NCBI GenBank assembly: GCA_013398055.1 | Contig: VZRS01001707.1 | Span: forward strand, 570,518 to 634,517 | Origin: Ifrita kowaldi | Lineage: Eukaryota; Chordata; Aves; Passeriformes; Cinclosomatidae | Direction: 5' to 3' | Length of the DNA stretch: 64,000 bases | Shown: in pieces, positions 25,001 to 36,998 of the stretch | How the letters are laid out: each line of letters starts with the position of its first letter | How positions within the stretch are numbered: the first letter of the stretch is position 1 | The notes under the pieces: model-generated | Told to the model about the DNA's origin: nothing | What the model saw: only the letters and a program-made list of their open reading frames with translations | The model's database searches: none | Program-made: the position numbers and the translations under genes

Positions 25001-26517
25001 CAAACTCACTGTCAATGAAGGCACACATGGAGGCAGCTCTCTGTCCACTGGATTGTGTTAGGACATCAGCTGAAGTGAGTCTTACTGTGAAAAATCAAAG
25101 CGAAATTTGCAAATCTTTGATGACATCAGCTAAAGAAGGTATAAAACACAGATCACATTATAATGCTAGTCACAAAAACTTGCAAAAGTTTGCAAATCCT
25201 CAGACATGGAGGGAAAAACATTCACCTTTGCTGGAAAAATCAGAGAAACAAAATTCCAGCTAATGGGTACAAGTGCATAGAGCTAGTCTGGACTTGAATC
25301 AAGATTGATTTCAAGTATGTTAGAGATCCAATCTGAATGTTTTGCATAACGAGTTTCAGGCTTTTGTTTTGTGAGCTGAAGGCAAGAGCCCATTTCCTCT
25401 AGGCTGAGTGCAACTAATAACAGCTGTAAAATGGTTCTGGCTGCCTGACAGGGCACACTTCCATCCTCTGACCTTTCTGAGAAAAAGACCAAGGTTGGCA
25501 TAGATGTACTGGCACATTTTTTCCGTCATATAATATATTATCTTGATGCAACTAATCACTACACTGTAAACACAATTTTATGATTTCTCAGACTGATAAA
25601 TACTTTCTGCTATTGAGTTTATAAAAATATAGAGTTTTTTAAAATCTCATTTGTAATTCATACTTCTTATAAAGAGAAGAATATTTTGAATGCTATGTTA
25701 CCTCCAATACCAAAGATAGACATTAGAGTTCGACATACTTGGACTCCATGTTCTGTGCAATGAATACTCTCAATACGAAATACATGGCTTACATACCAAA
25801 CCAACCAGGAAGTGGGGGGAAAAAATGCCACCAACTTGGGAGTTTAAATTATGTGCCAAAATAAAGTATCCTGTTTACAAAGGCACTTGGCGTTTTCAGA
25901 CAGAAAGCAAATAAAAACCCCAAGCCTTCTTTTGTTGTCTAAGTATGGCTCTATATCTTAATTAGATAATCAAATTTGAATAAAGATACTTGCCTCCAAT
26001 TTAAAAGTGGTGCTCATCTGACCACACTTGTAATGGCAAAGAGCTCAAGTCACTAAAATCAAAGGGGAGGCTAATTGTATTAGGCTGAAACATGCAAAGG
26101 GCTTGACTTCACAAGCCCTTCATATACAGAGCTCTGGCTGCCTGTAGGATCAGAGCCTTACATGGGGATCTGAGACCTTCCTAGTCCTTTCAGTTCTATT
26201 TCTCATGCTTGAAGAGCTAGGTTGCCATCTGGCATAGGCTTGCAGCAGCTGCACAAGATAAACTCAAGCAAAACGTATTGGCACAGGAGTGATTAACAAT
26301 TAGAAGGGGCAAGTATTGCACACTAATTTATCTAAACAAATGCTTATGGGGAGCCCACACCTCTGAGTACATCATGCACCACCTTTTCAGCTGCAGGCTT
26401 TATTCTTCAATCTTAGTGGTCTGGAGAATGCTTCATTCAAGTCACTGCTCCCAAGTATATTTTGGGCTAAACTTTTAAGATTAAGGTTTCCCTCTTAAAC
26501 CATGAACGCTCCAATAT
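22060..26517. other. Intergenic sequence, nothing recognised
   Basis: AT-rich, short open frames only on either strand, no repeat family that I can name. Confidence 0.65.
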
Positions 26518-26597
26518 AAATAGATATATATATATGTATATGTGTATGTGTGTGTATGTAAGTGCGTGTGTGTGTGTATATATATATACACATATAA
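26518..26597. repeat. Compound (TA)n/(TG)n microsatellite
   Basis: Alternating purine-pyrimidine sequence: TA units, then TG/TATG units, then TG and TA again. It can adopt Z-DNA or cruciform structures and is expected to vary in length between individuals. Confidence 0.95.
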
Positions 26598-26924
26598 AAG
26601 GAAAAGCTCTTTTGATAAATTCAGTAAAATGCCTGGATTGTTTTAATTTACTTGAATTTCTTAGTACTTTCAAAGCTGCCCCCCAATAAGCACTCTCTTT
26701 AACCTAAAATACAATTTGACCCAATTATGCAGCTGAAGAAAGAAACTTATTTTTACAGAAGATAACAATAACCAGTTTTCACAAGTTGGTTAAGGTATTT
26801 AATGGTTTTAGAAAGACTGGCAAATTACTAAGTATTGTCATATTGTTCACAAAAGTAACTGGGATCTTTGCAGATCTTTCCACGTGCGTCCTGGAACACG
26901 TGCTGAGCAAATCTCTCAACTAGA

Positions 26925-27824
26925 CACACAGAATAATTTCGGGTGGAAAGGACTTCAAAGATCATCAAGTCCAATCACAAGTCACAACCACACTGCCAAG
27001 TCCGCCACTAAACAAGTCCCCAAGTCCCACATCTACACATCTTTCGAATACCTCCAGGGATGGTGACTCCAGCACTTTCCTGGGCAGCCTGATCCAAAGC
27101 TTGCCAATGCTTTCTATGAAGAAATGTTTTCTAATATTCAGTCTAAACCTCCCCACAACTTGAGGCCATTTTGTTTTGTCCTATTGTTACTTAGAAGAAG
27201 AAATCAACCCCCACCTGGCTACAGCCTCCTTTCAGGTAGTTGTAAAGAAAGTAAGTTCTTCCCTCAGCCTCTTTGTCTCCTGGCTAACCTTCAGCTGCTG
27301 CTCATAACATTCGTGCTCCTGACCCTTCACCATCTCCCTTGCCCTTCTCTGGACACTCTCCAGCACCAGTGGAAACTTTCTCATAGTGAGGGGCCCAGAA
27401 CTGAGCACAGGATTTGAAGTGTACTCACCCGTGCTGAGTACAGGGGGACAATCCCTGCCCTGGTCCTGCTGGCCCCACTCTTGCTGATCCAGGCCAGGAT
27501 GCCCTTGGCCTTCTTGGCCACCTGGGCACTGCTGGCTCATGTTCAGCTGCTGTCAAGCAGCACCCCCAGCTCCTTTTCCCCTGGGCAGTTTTCCAGCCAC
27601 TCTGCCCCCAGCTTGTAGTGCTGCAGGGGGTTGTTGGGACCCAAGTGCAGGACCCAGCTTGTTGAGCCTCATATAATTGGCCTTGTCCCATCAATCCAGC
27701 CTGTTCAGATCCCTCTGCAGGAACTTCCTATCCTCCAGCAGATCAACATTCCCACCCAACCTGGTGTCTCCTGCTGAGGGTGGACTCTGTCCCCTCATCC
27801 AGATCATTGATAAACGACATTGAA
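26925..27824 (-). mobile_element. CR1 LINE, longest copy in the window (about 0.9 kb)
   Basis: The left end carries the decayed 3' terminus (CACAGAATAATTTCGGGTGG). Further right come the CTCCAGGGATGGTGACTCCA block and the longer CR1 3' region (GACCCAAGTGCAGGACCCAG, AGCCTGTTCAGATCCCTCTG). No reverse-transcriptase reading frame is intact. Confidence 0.92.
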
Positions 27825-30800
27825 CTGATCTTTATATGCACAGGAAAAGACAGTTTTCTCTTCACATCACAGAAGTATGTGCTTTCTAAGCTCCAGATAA
27901 GGAATTTTTATCCCATGGAATTGAAATGCATAGCTCCTTTAAAGTCCAGCTACTTGTGACTTTCTTGCAGAGAGTGACCATATTCATCTGACTGTGGCAA
28001 ATGTGTGAAGTACTAGAAAGTGGATTTCAAATCCTCAGTTTCTGCAAGGCCAAAAAATCCAATTTACTTGAGTCCAGCAGGACTGAAAGCTCAGACACTG
28101 GATTGAGTTCATTCAGAAGAGAGCAAAGGCTGTTTAGATTTGAGAGACTGGACAGGAAGATAGAGAAAGCTGCCCCATGCATATGGTTTTGTGTTTAGAC
28201 AGGACTACCAACTCTACTCCTTTTCATCACCTCTTACCCTCCTGCTTTGGGCATTAAACTAGAACAACTTCACACATGAAGTGATCATTACCTGTGATTC
28301 TTGTGCAGAGCAACCTTGCTCTGTATGTACAACGAAACCATTCTCACAGGTACGTCAGGTTCTACTCACATGTGAAAACTGATGGATTTTGGACACTTGG
28401 AGTTACCATGCTTAGAACAAATACATGTCCTTGAGCAGTAAGCCTGGACTACCCTGAACATGCAGGAGGCCTAATGCCCATCCACAATCAACACCCCAAG
28501 TGCAGTAACTCTCACAAGTTTCTACTGCACTGTTGAGCAGAAACATAAGCAAGCATGTTAGCTGGGTCTGCATCCTGGGCGTCCAAGCAATTTATGCCAC
28601 CTGTAGAAAATGCTGCCAGAGGTGCTGTGGGTCAGGGTCTCCCTTCTAACAATGAACACAAGAAAACACAGCATCTCTGAACAGGTCTTGCCCCCCAGAC
28701 CTTTGTGCCAGATTGTGATAACCCCAGTGTCACCTAAAGATCTGTGAGATCCTCTTTTCTAAGCCTCAGTCCTCTCCTGCTAGCTGCTGCCAGGCAGGAG
28801 GAGTGGAAACAGAACAGCATGCAGAAACTGGCTCTGTGGCAGCTGGCAGATTTCCTCCTCCAGGGGAATTTCTTACTGGTCATTTTCAAGCCCAATTCAA
28901 TCTCCTACATCAACTGGAAAATGAAATCTGATAAACTTGAGAAAGTTGATGATGAGAGACAGAACCTAGTATGTCTCTGAAAGTCACTTCCCAGATGCAC
29001 CCGTTCTCCCTCCAGCCATAACATTTGGGATCTATAAGATCTCCAGGCAGGTTTTGATCGAGGTCCAGGTAGATATGTATATGCCAAGAGGTCAGTTGAA
29101 TGCTGTCCAATCAAAAAGTCAACAGGTGTTGGCTTTGCCAGAACCAAAGAGAGGCATCACACATGCCAAAGGTGAGTCAGTTGGCAAAAAATTGTAACAT
29201 TTAACACTAAAACACACCGAGGCTAGTTTGCTATGCTTCCAAAAGAGTGCATTGGTCTAGAGACTGGAACAATCAATGCAGCAGTTAGAGAAAAGAAAAA
29301 CCCTCTTAATACTCTTGCCAAACCAACAGAAATGCCACTTACATTCTTACAGTTAACATCCAAATAACTGATCACATTTCATCACGAAGAAACATGTTAC
29401 TACTGCCCGAGGCAAGCACAGAATCTACTAAGGAACCAAATGGGAACAAATGAGATATTAAGCCTGAACTTGACAAGCAACATTCCAGTTCCTACCATAT
29501 TTTTGGGGGGGGAGGGGGGGGGTGTATATTAGGAGGACAGATTATTCTATGGAATTTGTCACTTTCCTGTGAATTGTATCTGACTGTAGAAAAGTGCAAC
29601 CCAGAAAATCAGGACATGGTTCATCTCTCTGGCCTTTGAAGGACAGGTGAGGTGTTCTTGGTTAATATACTGAGGAATGCAGCTCAGGGTCTCTCTTGAT
29701 TTTATTTTTAAGGTTTTTAGTAGAGAGGGATGAGCACATATCTGTACACACGTGCATATTGGGAGCTAGGATAAATTAAGAAATACCACAGGCAGAAATT
29801 AAATGAAGCAATTTTAAAAGGGTGTTAACACAATGATCATGAGACCTGCTTGGACAGAATATGTTGTAGAAGAGCATGGTAGTTATTTCAGCCCAGGAAA
29901 AATTTTGCCTGTGGCACAAGCTCTTTTGTTATCAATATCACTAGTGAAGTACGCAGACATTTTCTTCACCAGCCCATTGTCAGACTCTAATAAAACAACC
30001 TGAAACATTCCTACAGTACAGGCCAGCCACCACAGCTACAGCAATATTACTTCTCTGTTGGCTAAAAGCCATGAAAAAGTATCCTCAGCTTCTGTGAGCA
30101 CAGTAATTTAAATTTCTAAGGCATTACAGACCAGACCAAATTCATCACACTTATCTCTTGTTAGTGCTAGAAGGTCCCTGGGCACTTTTTCTATCTCCTT
30201 CCTACCTACAGTGAGAGCTCTGCATATTCTCCCTCCTCCTTGTCCTTTTTATTTCTTCCAACAGTGACAGTCTTTCCTTTCTGCAGTAATCCACAGTGTT
30301 AACACATAAAATTCCAAACACAGGTGAATTAAGGGTCCTATGGGTCATCCAGCAGAACTAGATTTTCGCTCTGCAGACATTTGAGGAAGTGGTTGAAGCT
30401 GTGACTGCCTTTTGTTTCCAGTTGCTTATGCCTGAACCATTACTGTTCCGCCCACTGATGCCTAAAGCATTCCCTAAAATATTTGCATTGATTAGACACA
30501 GCTTTTAAAAAGTAATGTATCCAAGCTGCCAGACAGATGATAATAACTGCGTGGCCTCACAACCTTGACCAGCAAACAAAATAGAGGCTTCATAGCAAAC
30601 CCTTGCTATAATTAGTTTGCCACAGTTTCAGCTTTCATCATAGCAACAATGATATATTGCATACTTTGGGGCAGGGCTCCTTTTTTTCCCATTTATTTAA
30701 TTTTCAGTTTGAAGATCTCTAAATCAGAAAAAAACCAGCAGTTTAGCACTCAAGGTTGCAAAACGCCGGGGCCACTTGAAGTTTCCCAGATCAGCATTTC

Positions 30801-32044
30801 CACAAGGTGCCATTCCTTCATCCTCTCCGGTGCTGAACAGGAACAGAACAGACAGGAGGAAAACACTGTTTAAGAGCCACTTGGCTGACACATGCAGCAA
30901 ACACAGACTCTGCATTTTATAAGCAGACCATTGAGTTTCGTGTGTAAAATTCACTCAGCTGACCTTTGCCTGAATTTATCACTGGGACACCAGCAACCCA
31001 CCTACTCCACACCAGTGGTCCTGGAGCAGAGGTGAAGTGGCTGCACTGTAAAGAAGCAAAGGCTGTGCCTCCTGCTGGGTCCTCCCGTCCTGACTCCCCA
31101 CTCCTCAAATACACGAGCCAAAAGGAACCATGCTGGAAGAGATGCTTGCTAGGGTTGCAGCTTCCTCTGCATTACACCTTGATCACATAATATGGTATTT
31201 CTCAGGTAAGATGTATAACCCAAGAGTTGTGCCCTCACATTACAAGCCTGTGCCTGCAGCTTCACACATACAGAACAAGATGAACATAATAAAGACTACA
31301 GACAGTTTTCTAAATTCCCATACAACTGAGGACAAAGACTTGAGGCTGATGCATCCCTTGTCTCTCATTAAGCTAAAAACCAACAGGATTTTCAAACTCA
31401 TTTTCAAACAATTTTTAAACTTACAGTATGTGTGAAGAATTCATTAACTGCTGATACAAAGTAAAATATCCAAGTAATGGAGCTCTGCTTAGCCATGCTG
31501 GACAGGAGCTAAGGGCACTGGTTCTGCAAGAGCCATCCTCAGCCCCTGTGACTAATGTGACTCAGTGTCACCTCAGGTACAGTCGAGGTTGGGGATTGGT
31601 TCCATGAATCTAGACTAGGGCGTTTATCTCAGTTTGCTCATAACAAAAAAGCCCTAAAACTACTTGTCAGATCATTGTGCACTGTGAGAAATGAGCAAAA
31701 CACAAGTTCCACCTTTATAAAAAATGCTGACGACAAATCAGAAGATATTCTCCCCCCTAGCTGAATCTTGGTATCCATTTATTTATCTTCGTTCTGGATG
31801 AGATTAAATAGCCAGACAAATTATACATGGCCAAGTCCTGGAACGGTCAACATATCGGCTTGAGGAATACAGGCTCCGTTTGCAAATAAACTGACTGCCC
31901 CTAGACTCATTGTAATCCAGTTTAACAGTGACCCCTACCGTTGTTCGGCAGCATCTTTGCTTTTTCTTGGGCAAAAAAGATCAAATAAACCGTGACAAAA
32001 CGAACGTGCCTTTATACTAGACGGCCGTATCAATGCTCAGCCTC
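27825..32044. other. Intergenic sequence, nothing recognised except a G-run
   Basis: Holds the G8-A-G9 tract. The segment 31780-32044 beside the LTR candidate has more CG dinucleotides than its surroundings and could be part of the same or an older element. Confidence 0.6.
29505..29522 (+). repeat. G8-A-G9 homopurine tract
   Basis: Eight G, one A, nine G. It can supply four G-runs within 18 bases, so a compact G-quadruplex is possible. Confidence 0.95.
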
Positions 32045-32209
32045 TGTTGTGGATGAGTGGAATGCACCTCGGTCAAAGCAGAGAGGCGGCAATATGTTTT
32101 ATTGAGGTAAGGTAATAATTTGACAGAGTTCAGTAAGTTCCATGGAATTGAACAGTGGTTTAACAAGGTTCAGTAAGTTTAATGGCGAGGCTCACGTTAT
32201 TAATTCATG
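32045..32209 (-). mobile_element. Probable LTR end of an endogenous retrovirus, truncated by assembly gap
   Basis: Begins TGTTGTGG. On the minus strand it reads ..CTCAATAAAACATATTGCCG.. and ends ..CCACAACA, that is a poly(A) signal followed by a U5-like segment and CA. The other end runs into unresolved bases. Lack of a second terminus or a target-site duplication keeps this tentative. Confidence 0.45.
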
Positions 32210-32222
32210 NNNNNNNNNNNNN
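32210..32222. other. Assembly gap (13 N)
   Basis: Thirteen unresolved bases directly before a pentanucleotide array. The real length of the array and the missing LTR part is unknown. Confidence 0.99.
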
Positions 32223-32336
32223 AGAGAAGAGAAGAGAAGAGAAGAGAAGAGAAGAGAAGAGAAGAGAAGAGAAGAGAAGAGAAGAGAAGAGAAGAGAAGA
32301 GAAGAGAAGAGAAAAGAGAAGAGAAGAGAGAAAAGA
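32223..32336. repeat. (AGAGA)n pentanucleotide tandem repeat
   Basis: About 22 copies of a 5-bp purine unit (AGAGA/GAGAA), degenerating at the right end into GAAAAGAGAAGAG. The purine and pyrimidine strands are fully separated, so triplex formation and polymerase stalling are plausible. The open frames across it are artefacts of the repeat. Confidence 0.98.
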
Positions 32337-33063
32337 AGTGTTTTAATTCTGCAGTAACTATTGAAAACTCTAAAAACCTCTTAAACTCCCAGTGTCATTT
32401 TCTGCTTAGAATAAGAATCAATTTGCAAGTTTTCACTTTTCTAAAAAGCAGCAGAAATTCGCTCACACACAAACCCTCAGCTGATTCGAAACTTTTACAG
32501 TAACACTAGAGGGCAGGAGAGCAGCTTTTAAACCCAAGTCTTGCAATTTCAACTTCATCGGGCTAAAGATGTGCTGAGGAACGCCCCTTTCGGAAGGGAA
32601 TAAAATAGAAATGAGGTATTTCTTTTCTTATAGACTACTTAAATCTGCCAAAAGTATCATTATTTTTATTACCACATACTAGAACAAGCAAGGTAGTGCC
32701 AATTTGAGCTAAAGACATTAGTTTGCAATGAAATATCCTTTCATGAACACTCTTTAAACATAATCCAGCACCCCTTCATTCATTTCACTTACGCAATCTC
32801 TACTGGCAGATTTAGTTAATGTTTTTTTAGGCTTCTCCTCCTCCAGAAAAAAAAAATTACATACTGTTTTATACATCACAGTCAGTTGTAAAGTTCTTCA
32901 GATTCACTGAGCTACCCTCCCTATCCATATGCTGAGGACCATCAGGTTCTGCTCTCACAACTAATTTCCTTGATAGTCAAGGGGAGCAACCTCTTCTGGG
33001 TCAAAAGTGTTTCTGACTGCTGTACAAAGAAGATGTGAGAATTAGTGTCTTTGAGCATAGGAT

Positions 33064-33345
33064 TTCACAGAATCTCAGCATGGCTGAGGTTTGCAGGCAC
33101 CCCTGCAGGCCATCGGGTCCAACCCCCAGATCAGGCAGGGCCACTGGGAGCTGTTTGCCCAGGACCATGTCCAGATGACTTTTGAATATCTCCAGGGACA
33201 GGGACTCCACAACTCCCTGGGCAGCCTGTTCCAGTGCTTGGTTACCCTCACAGTGAAAAAGTGTTTTCTGATGACCGCATGGACCCTTCTGAGATTCAGG
33301 TTGTGCCCATTGCCTCTGCTTAGCATTGCCCCACTGGGCACCAGT
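33064..33345 (-). mobile_element. CR1 LINE 3' fragment
   Basis: TTCACAGAATCTCAGCATGG, GGGTCCAACCCCCAGATC and GGGCAGCCTGTTCCAGTGCT are CR1 blocks in reverse orientation. The open frames of up to 169 codons that overlap it are by-products of this repeat. Confidence 0.9.
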
Positions 33346-36300
33346 GATCACAGTATTTATTTACAAGATGCAGAACCATGCATAACTATTTGTCACATTG
33401 GAGCATTTTTAAATGTGCAATCTGGCACTAAAACAAAGAAACCAAAACCAGTCTGGAACCTCAGATTAGGAACTTCTGCAGTAGCCAATGCTGTTTTAAA
33501 ATGGGAGTGCATAGGACCCCCTGAACAAGTCAGAAGCTCAATAATCAGTCATGGGAAAAAGCATGCTCAAGTCTCACTCCTAAACAACACAAGTGTCTAG
33601 GGATGTAAAATAAAGAGGGGATTCACACCATGAGCACGTATCTGCCAAAATGCAAATGTGATTATGCAAAATACCAAAAGCACCTGCAAGAACAGTCATC
33701 GTGATCTATCTAATATCTAGATAGCGTGAGAGATTTTGTCTACTTGTTGTGGGAACATGTTCTTTTTTTTTTTTTTTGCTAAAAAGTTCCCATGAAATGG
33801 TGAAGTGCTTCTCTGACATGCATGCTGGTGAAACAGCAATGACAGGAGTTAAAAAGCAGCTGCAACAGCAGTGATAGGAGATAAAAGACAATCTTTAGAA
33901 GGTAATGACAGAGACAACAATAAACACAAGGATGAAAAAAAATGCAAGCAAAACTTATCCCAAAGATGCTACAAAACTGCTTTTCAAGGAAATCAAAAGT
34001 ATACATATTTTAGCTACTTTCTGTTTCACATGGATTGTTTCTTATGCAGCCATTGATTAAATTTCCTTATGTAATTGAAGGATACAAGTGCCAAGCTATA
34101 ACATCTCAGTATGAGAAAGCTGCATCTGTCTGGTACAGTGACCTGAGAAAAGTAAAAGTTGTTCTCTGGATATGATTGTTTCAAACATTACATCTTAGTA
34201 ACAGGATAATCCAAGCCCCTATTTCTTTAAAAAGAAATGCCAACAAACTAGATTTCATGTTAGCTAATCAGAAAACATGTCATGGATTTCCTTGTCCATG
34301 CTGGTGATGAACTGCAGTGGCGAGCAGTTCTCTTCACAGTTAAAGGAAATGAGTAACAAACTGTAGAGCTGCTCAAGCTTCAGTCCGTGCAAGATGTGCT
34401 GAGTCTCACAGATAACAAAGTGATCACAGCACTCACAACTTCACTGGCCCAAAGTCCACAGAGCAAACTCTTAACCAAGCAGGCACATCAGCAGACTAGT
34501 CCCATACAGATGTCACAAATACTCTACAGCAACTGAGATCATAAATATAACTACACTCCTACATGTGGAGAAATTCATTGAGGTCCTAGGGTAGACTCCA
34601 TTACAACACATACATTTAGATAACTATGAGATAGGTGCTTAAGGTCTCATTCTAGTCAGTAGAAATCTAATTAACACAAACAATGGAGTCCAGAGAGCCA
34701 GTCAACTCCCCCTAATGCAGACACATCTGCTTGGTCAGCCATATTATTGATATTGCTCCTCTGACAACAGAAACTTCCAGGAAAATGACAAAACCTAGAG
34801 CAATGGCAAAGCAAGCCCTGAGCACATCATCTGCCTCGCAGTACACCTAGCTCAGCTCACCACCTCTGGCTACATAGATACCACACATCTTCCCAACAGA
34901 AATCTAAGGAAAATAAGATGTAAAGAAAATCTTAGTGAAGCAGAAAATAACTCTAAAAGCTAAGTCTTACTTCTGCACATCCTCATACAATTTCTTTAAA
35001 CATACATAGAGAACTGTAGTCAGTTAACTGTAGCCAGTTAACATAGCTTTGTAATAAAAGTCACCTTTTGTGATGCAAATATTTATTTATTTCTCAGTGG
35101 TAAAATTTATCCTGAAGGAGTTACATTTTATTATGATCAACATGAAGAAGCAAAAGAAAATTGTGCCTTCTTCACTTCCTTAAAACAGATTTCTCTGTTT
35201 TTGATTCCTGAGCAAGAAAGATGAAACATCCTTAAGTCAATCCCAGGCACCTCTGCTAGCCAAAATGGAGTAGTACTGCACGAAGGAGAGAAATCAGCAT
35301 GAAAGAGGCCACTTTTCTAAAATTTATCTCTTGGAAAAAGCAAAGCCAAATGTGATCTTGGTTGTTTTGATACAATCAATGGGATTCACTCATCACCACT
35401 GCAATGAGTAAAAACCTGCTGCAGAGAACAAATACCAAGATTCTTTGCTTTACAGCAATAGGTTTGCATCATCTAAATAACCACAGGACAAAGAGTGTTC
35501 TACGAGCAGCAAACCCACAAAGGCTGTTTTTTATGGACTGACTCACGTGGCCCCCAAATTATTTGCCAAGCCCCAGCTCCTCTTTCTCCATAGTAGCTCT
35601 AGTCCCTGACCTCCCATGTGCTTGAAGCCTTCTGACACAACGTCCAATTGCAATCCTGAGCCATATACCCCCTCACTGGACTGCTGGCAGGCCAAATGGA
35701 GCAGGTAACTTCTTAGTTGGAGCTGTAGCCTTCCTTGAGGGAAAAGGGGAACTAGTCTGTCCATGTCTCTCTCATCTTGACACTGATTTCCACAAAACTT
35801 GAAGAAACTAACTCTGCAATTGGAGGCCTGTCAAACTTTCTTGACAGTGACTAATGGCATGAAAGATGTTTGGAAGAGGCAGGCCTGATTTACAACAGTT
35901 GTATAAGTCAAGCTAAAATAAGAGGAGGAAATTTAAATAAAGACCTCACTTTAATTGCAGATTGTGTTTTTGACAGCTCATGCAGTTCATCGTGAGCAAT
36001 CAAATAATAGATCAGGTACAGAAATGTCATGCTAATAAGCCTAGAAGAGATGACACAATTTCTGTATGAAAAGGCAAGATTTCTGTAACATAACTGAAGA
36101 ATGCTGGTAGGAGACAAGACAAAGCCAACTGCTTTGCTTTCCATCCTTCTCCCCTTCCACGCATGCCACAGATGTTCTCAGTTGATCAAGTTCAGTCCAT
36201 TTCCCCATTCATCTTTTTTAGACCCACTGAAAATCAAAATAATACCTTTTTCCAAGTTCAGCTATGCTGCAGGCAGCTGAGGGAGAGTCACATCCCATGG

Positions 36301-36711
36301 GAGCACTTCAGATATTCTGCCTCTATAAAGTGGGGATTGCCAAGGGCTGCCCCTTGGCAGGTCTGCAGTACTTACACACAACATTGGAAACAGGAGCCTG
36401 CATGGGTTTGGGGTGGCAGGGATGAAGAAGAAAAACTTCAGAATGAGGGCAGTAGAAGGTCACTCATTTTTTGCACTTACCTGAACAAAACAGCTGAGTT
36501 AGGGGCCATCTCTGAAACTTTCCCAGAAAGACTGACAGCTGCTCCTGGGCTATTTCAGAAGGAACTTCTCCCACCTCAACACACATCTCCATTTCAGAGG
36601 CCTCACTTCAGTTACAGTACTCAAGACAGAAATGAGGACACTTTTCCAATATCAAAGAAGACTTTTTTCATGTACAAACTGAAAGCCAACACACTCACTT
36701 TTAGTTGATCA
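33346..36711. other. Intergenic sequence with one long open frame, no gene assigned
   Basis: Includes a 181-codon open frame at 36163-36708 (+) with no recognisable domain, probably chance. Otherwise AT-rich and featureless. Confidence 0.6.
35012..35039. repeat. 14-bp tandem duplication, one mismatch
   Basis: AACTGTAGTCAGTT is followed directly by AACTGTAGCCAGTT. Confidence 0.9.
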
Positions 36712-36815
36712 GGTTTACCTGGTGTGGTGGAAGGTCGCCCTAGCTGTGGCAGGGAGGTTGGAACTAGACGATCTTATAAGTCCTCTCCAACCTGAACTGT
36801 TCTGTGATTTTATGA
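36712..36815 (+). mobile_element. CR1 LINE, short 3'-end fragment
   Basis: Ends GGTTGGAACTAGACGATCTT, CTCTCCAACCTGAACTG, TTCTGTGATTTTATGA, a diverged CR1 tail of about 100 bp. Confidence 0.82.
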
Positions 36816-36904
36816 AACATGCACAAGCATCAAACTGACTCAGAAACAGTAATTTAAAAGCAGCAGGAGGAAGCTACGTGATAGCACCAGCACCTATCAT
36901 GTCT

Positions 36905-36998
36905 ACAGGTATTTTTAGAACAAAAGAAAGAAGAGATAAAAACAAGAGATAAAAGAAGATATAAAGAAGAGATAAAAAAGAGATAAAAGGAGATAAAA
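36905..36998. repeat. Imperfect tandem purine repeat, unit about AGAGATAAAA
   Basis: At least six variants of AGAGATAAAA/AAGATATAAA follow one another on the plus strand. Nearly all purine apart from a T in each unit. Confidence 0.85.

Noticed and set aside
26467..26673. Minus-strand frame with Tyr-Thr-His repeats
   Set aside because: By-product of the TA/TG microsatellite.
32142..32503. Frames with Arg-Glu-Glu-Lys repeats
   Set aside because: Translation of the (AGAGA)n array with the N gap inside.
33091..33600. Open frame of 169 codons on the plus strand
   Set aside because: Its first half is a CR1 fragment read in sense opposite to the element, and the second half has no similarity to any protein I know.
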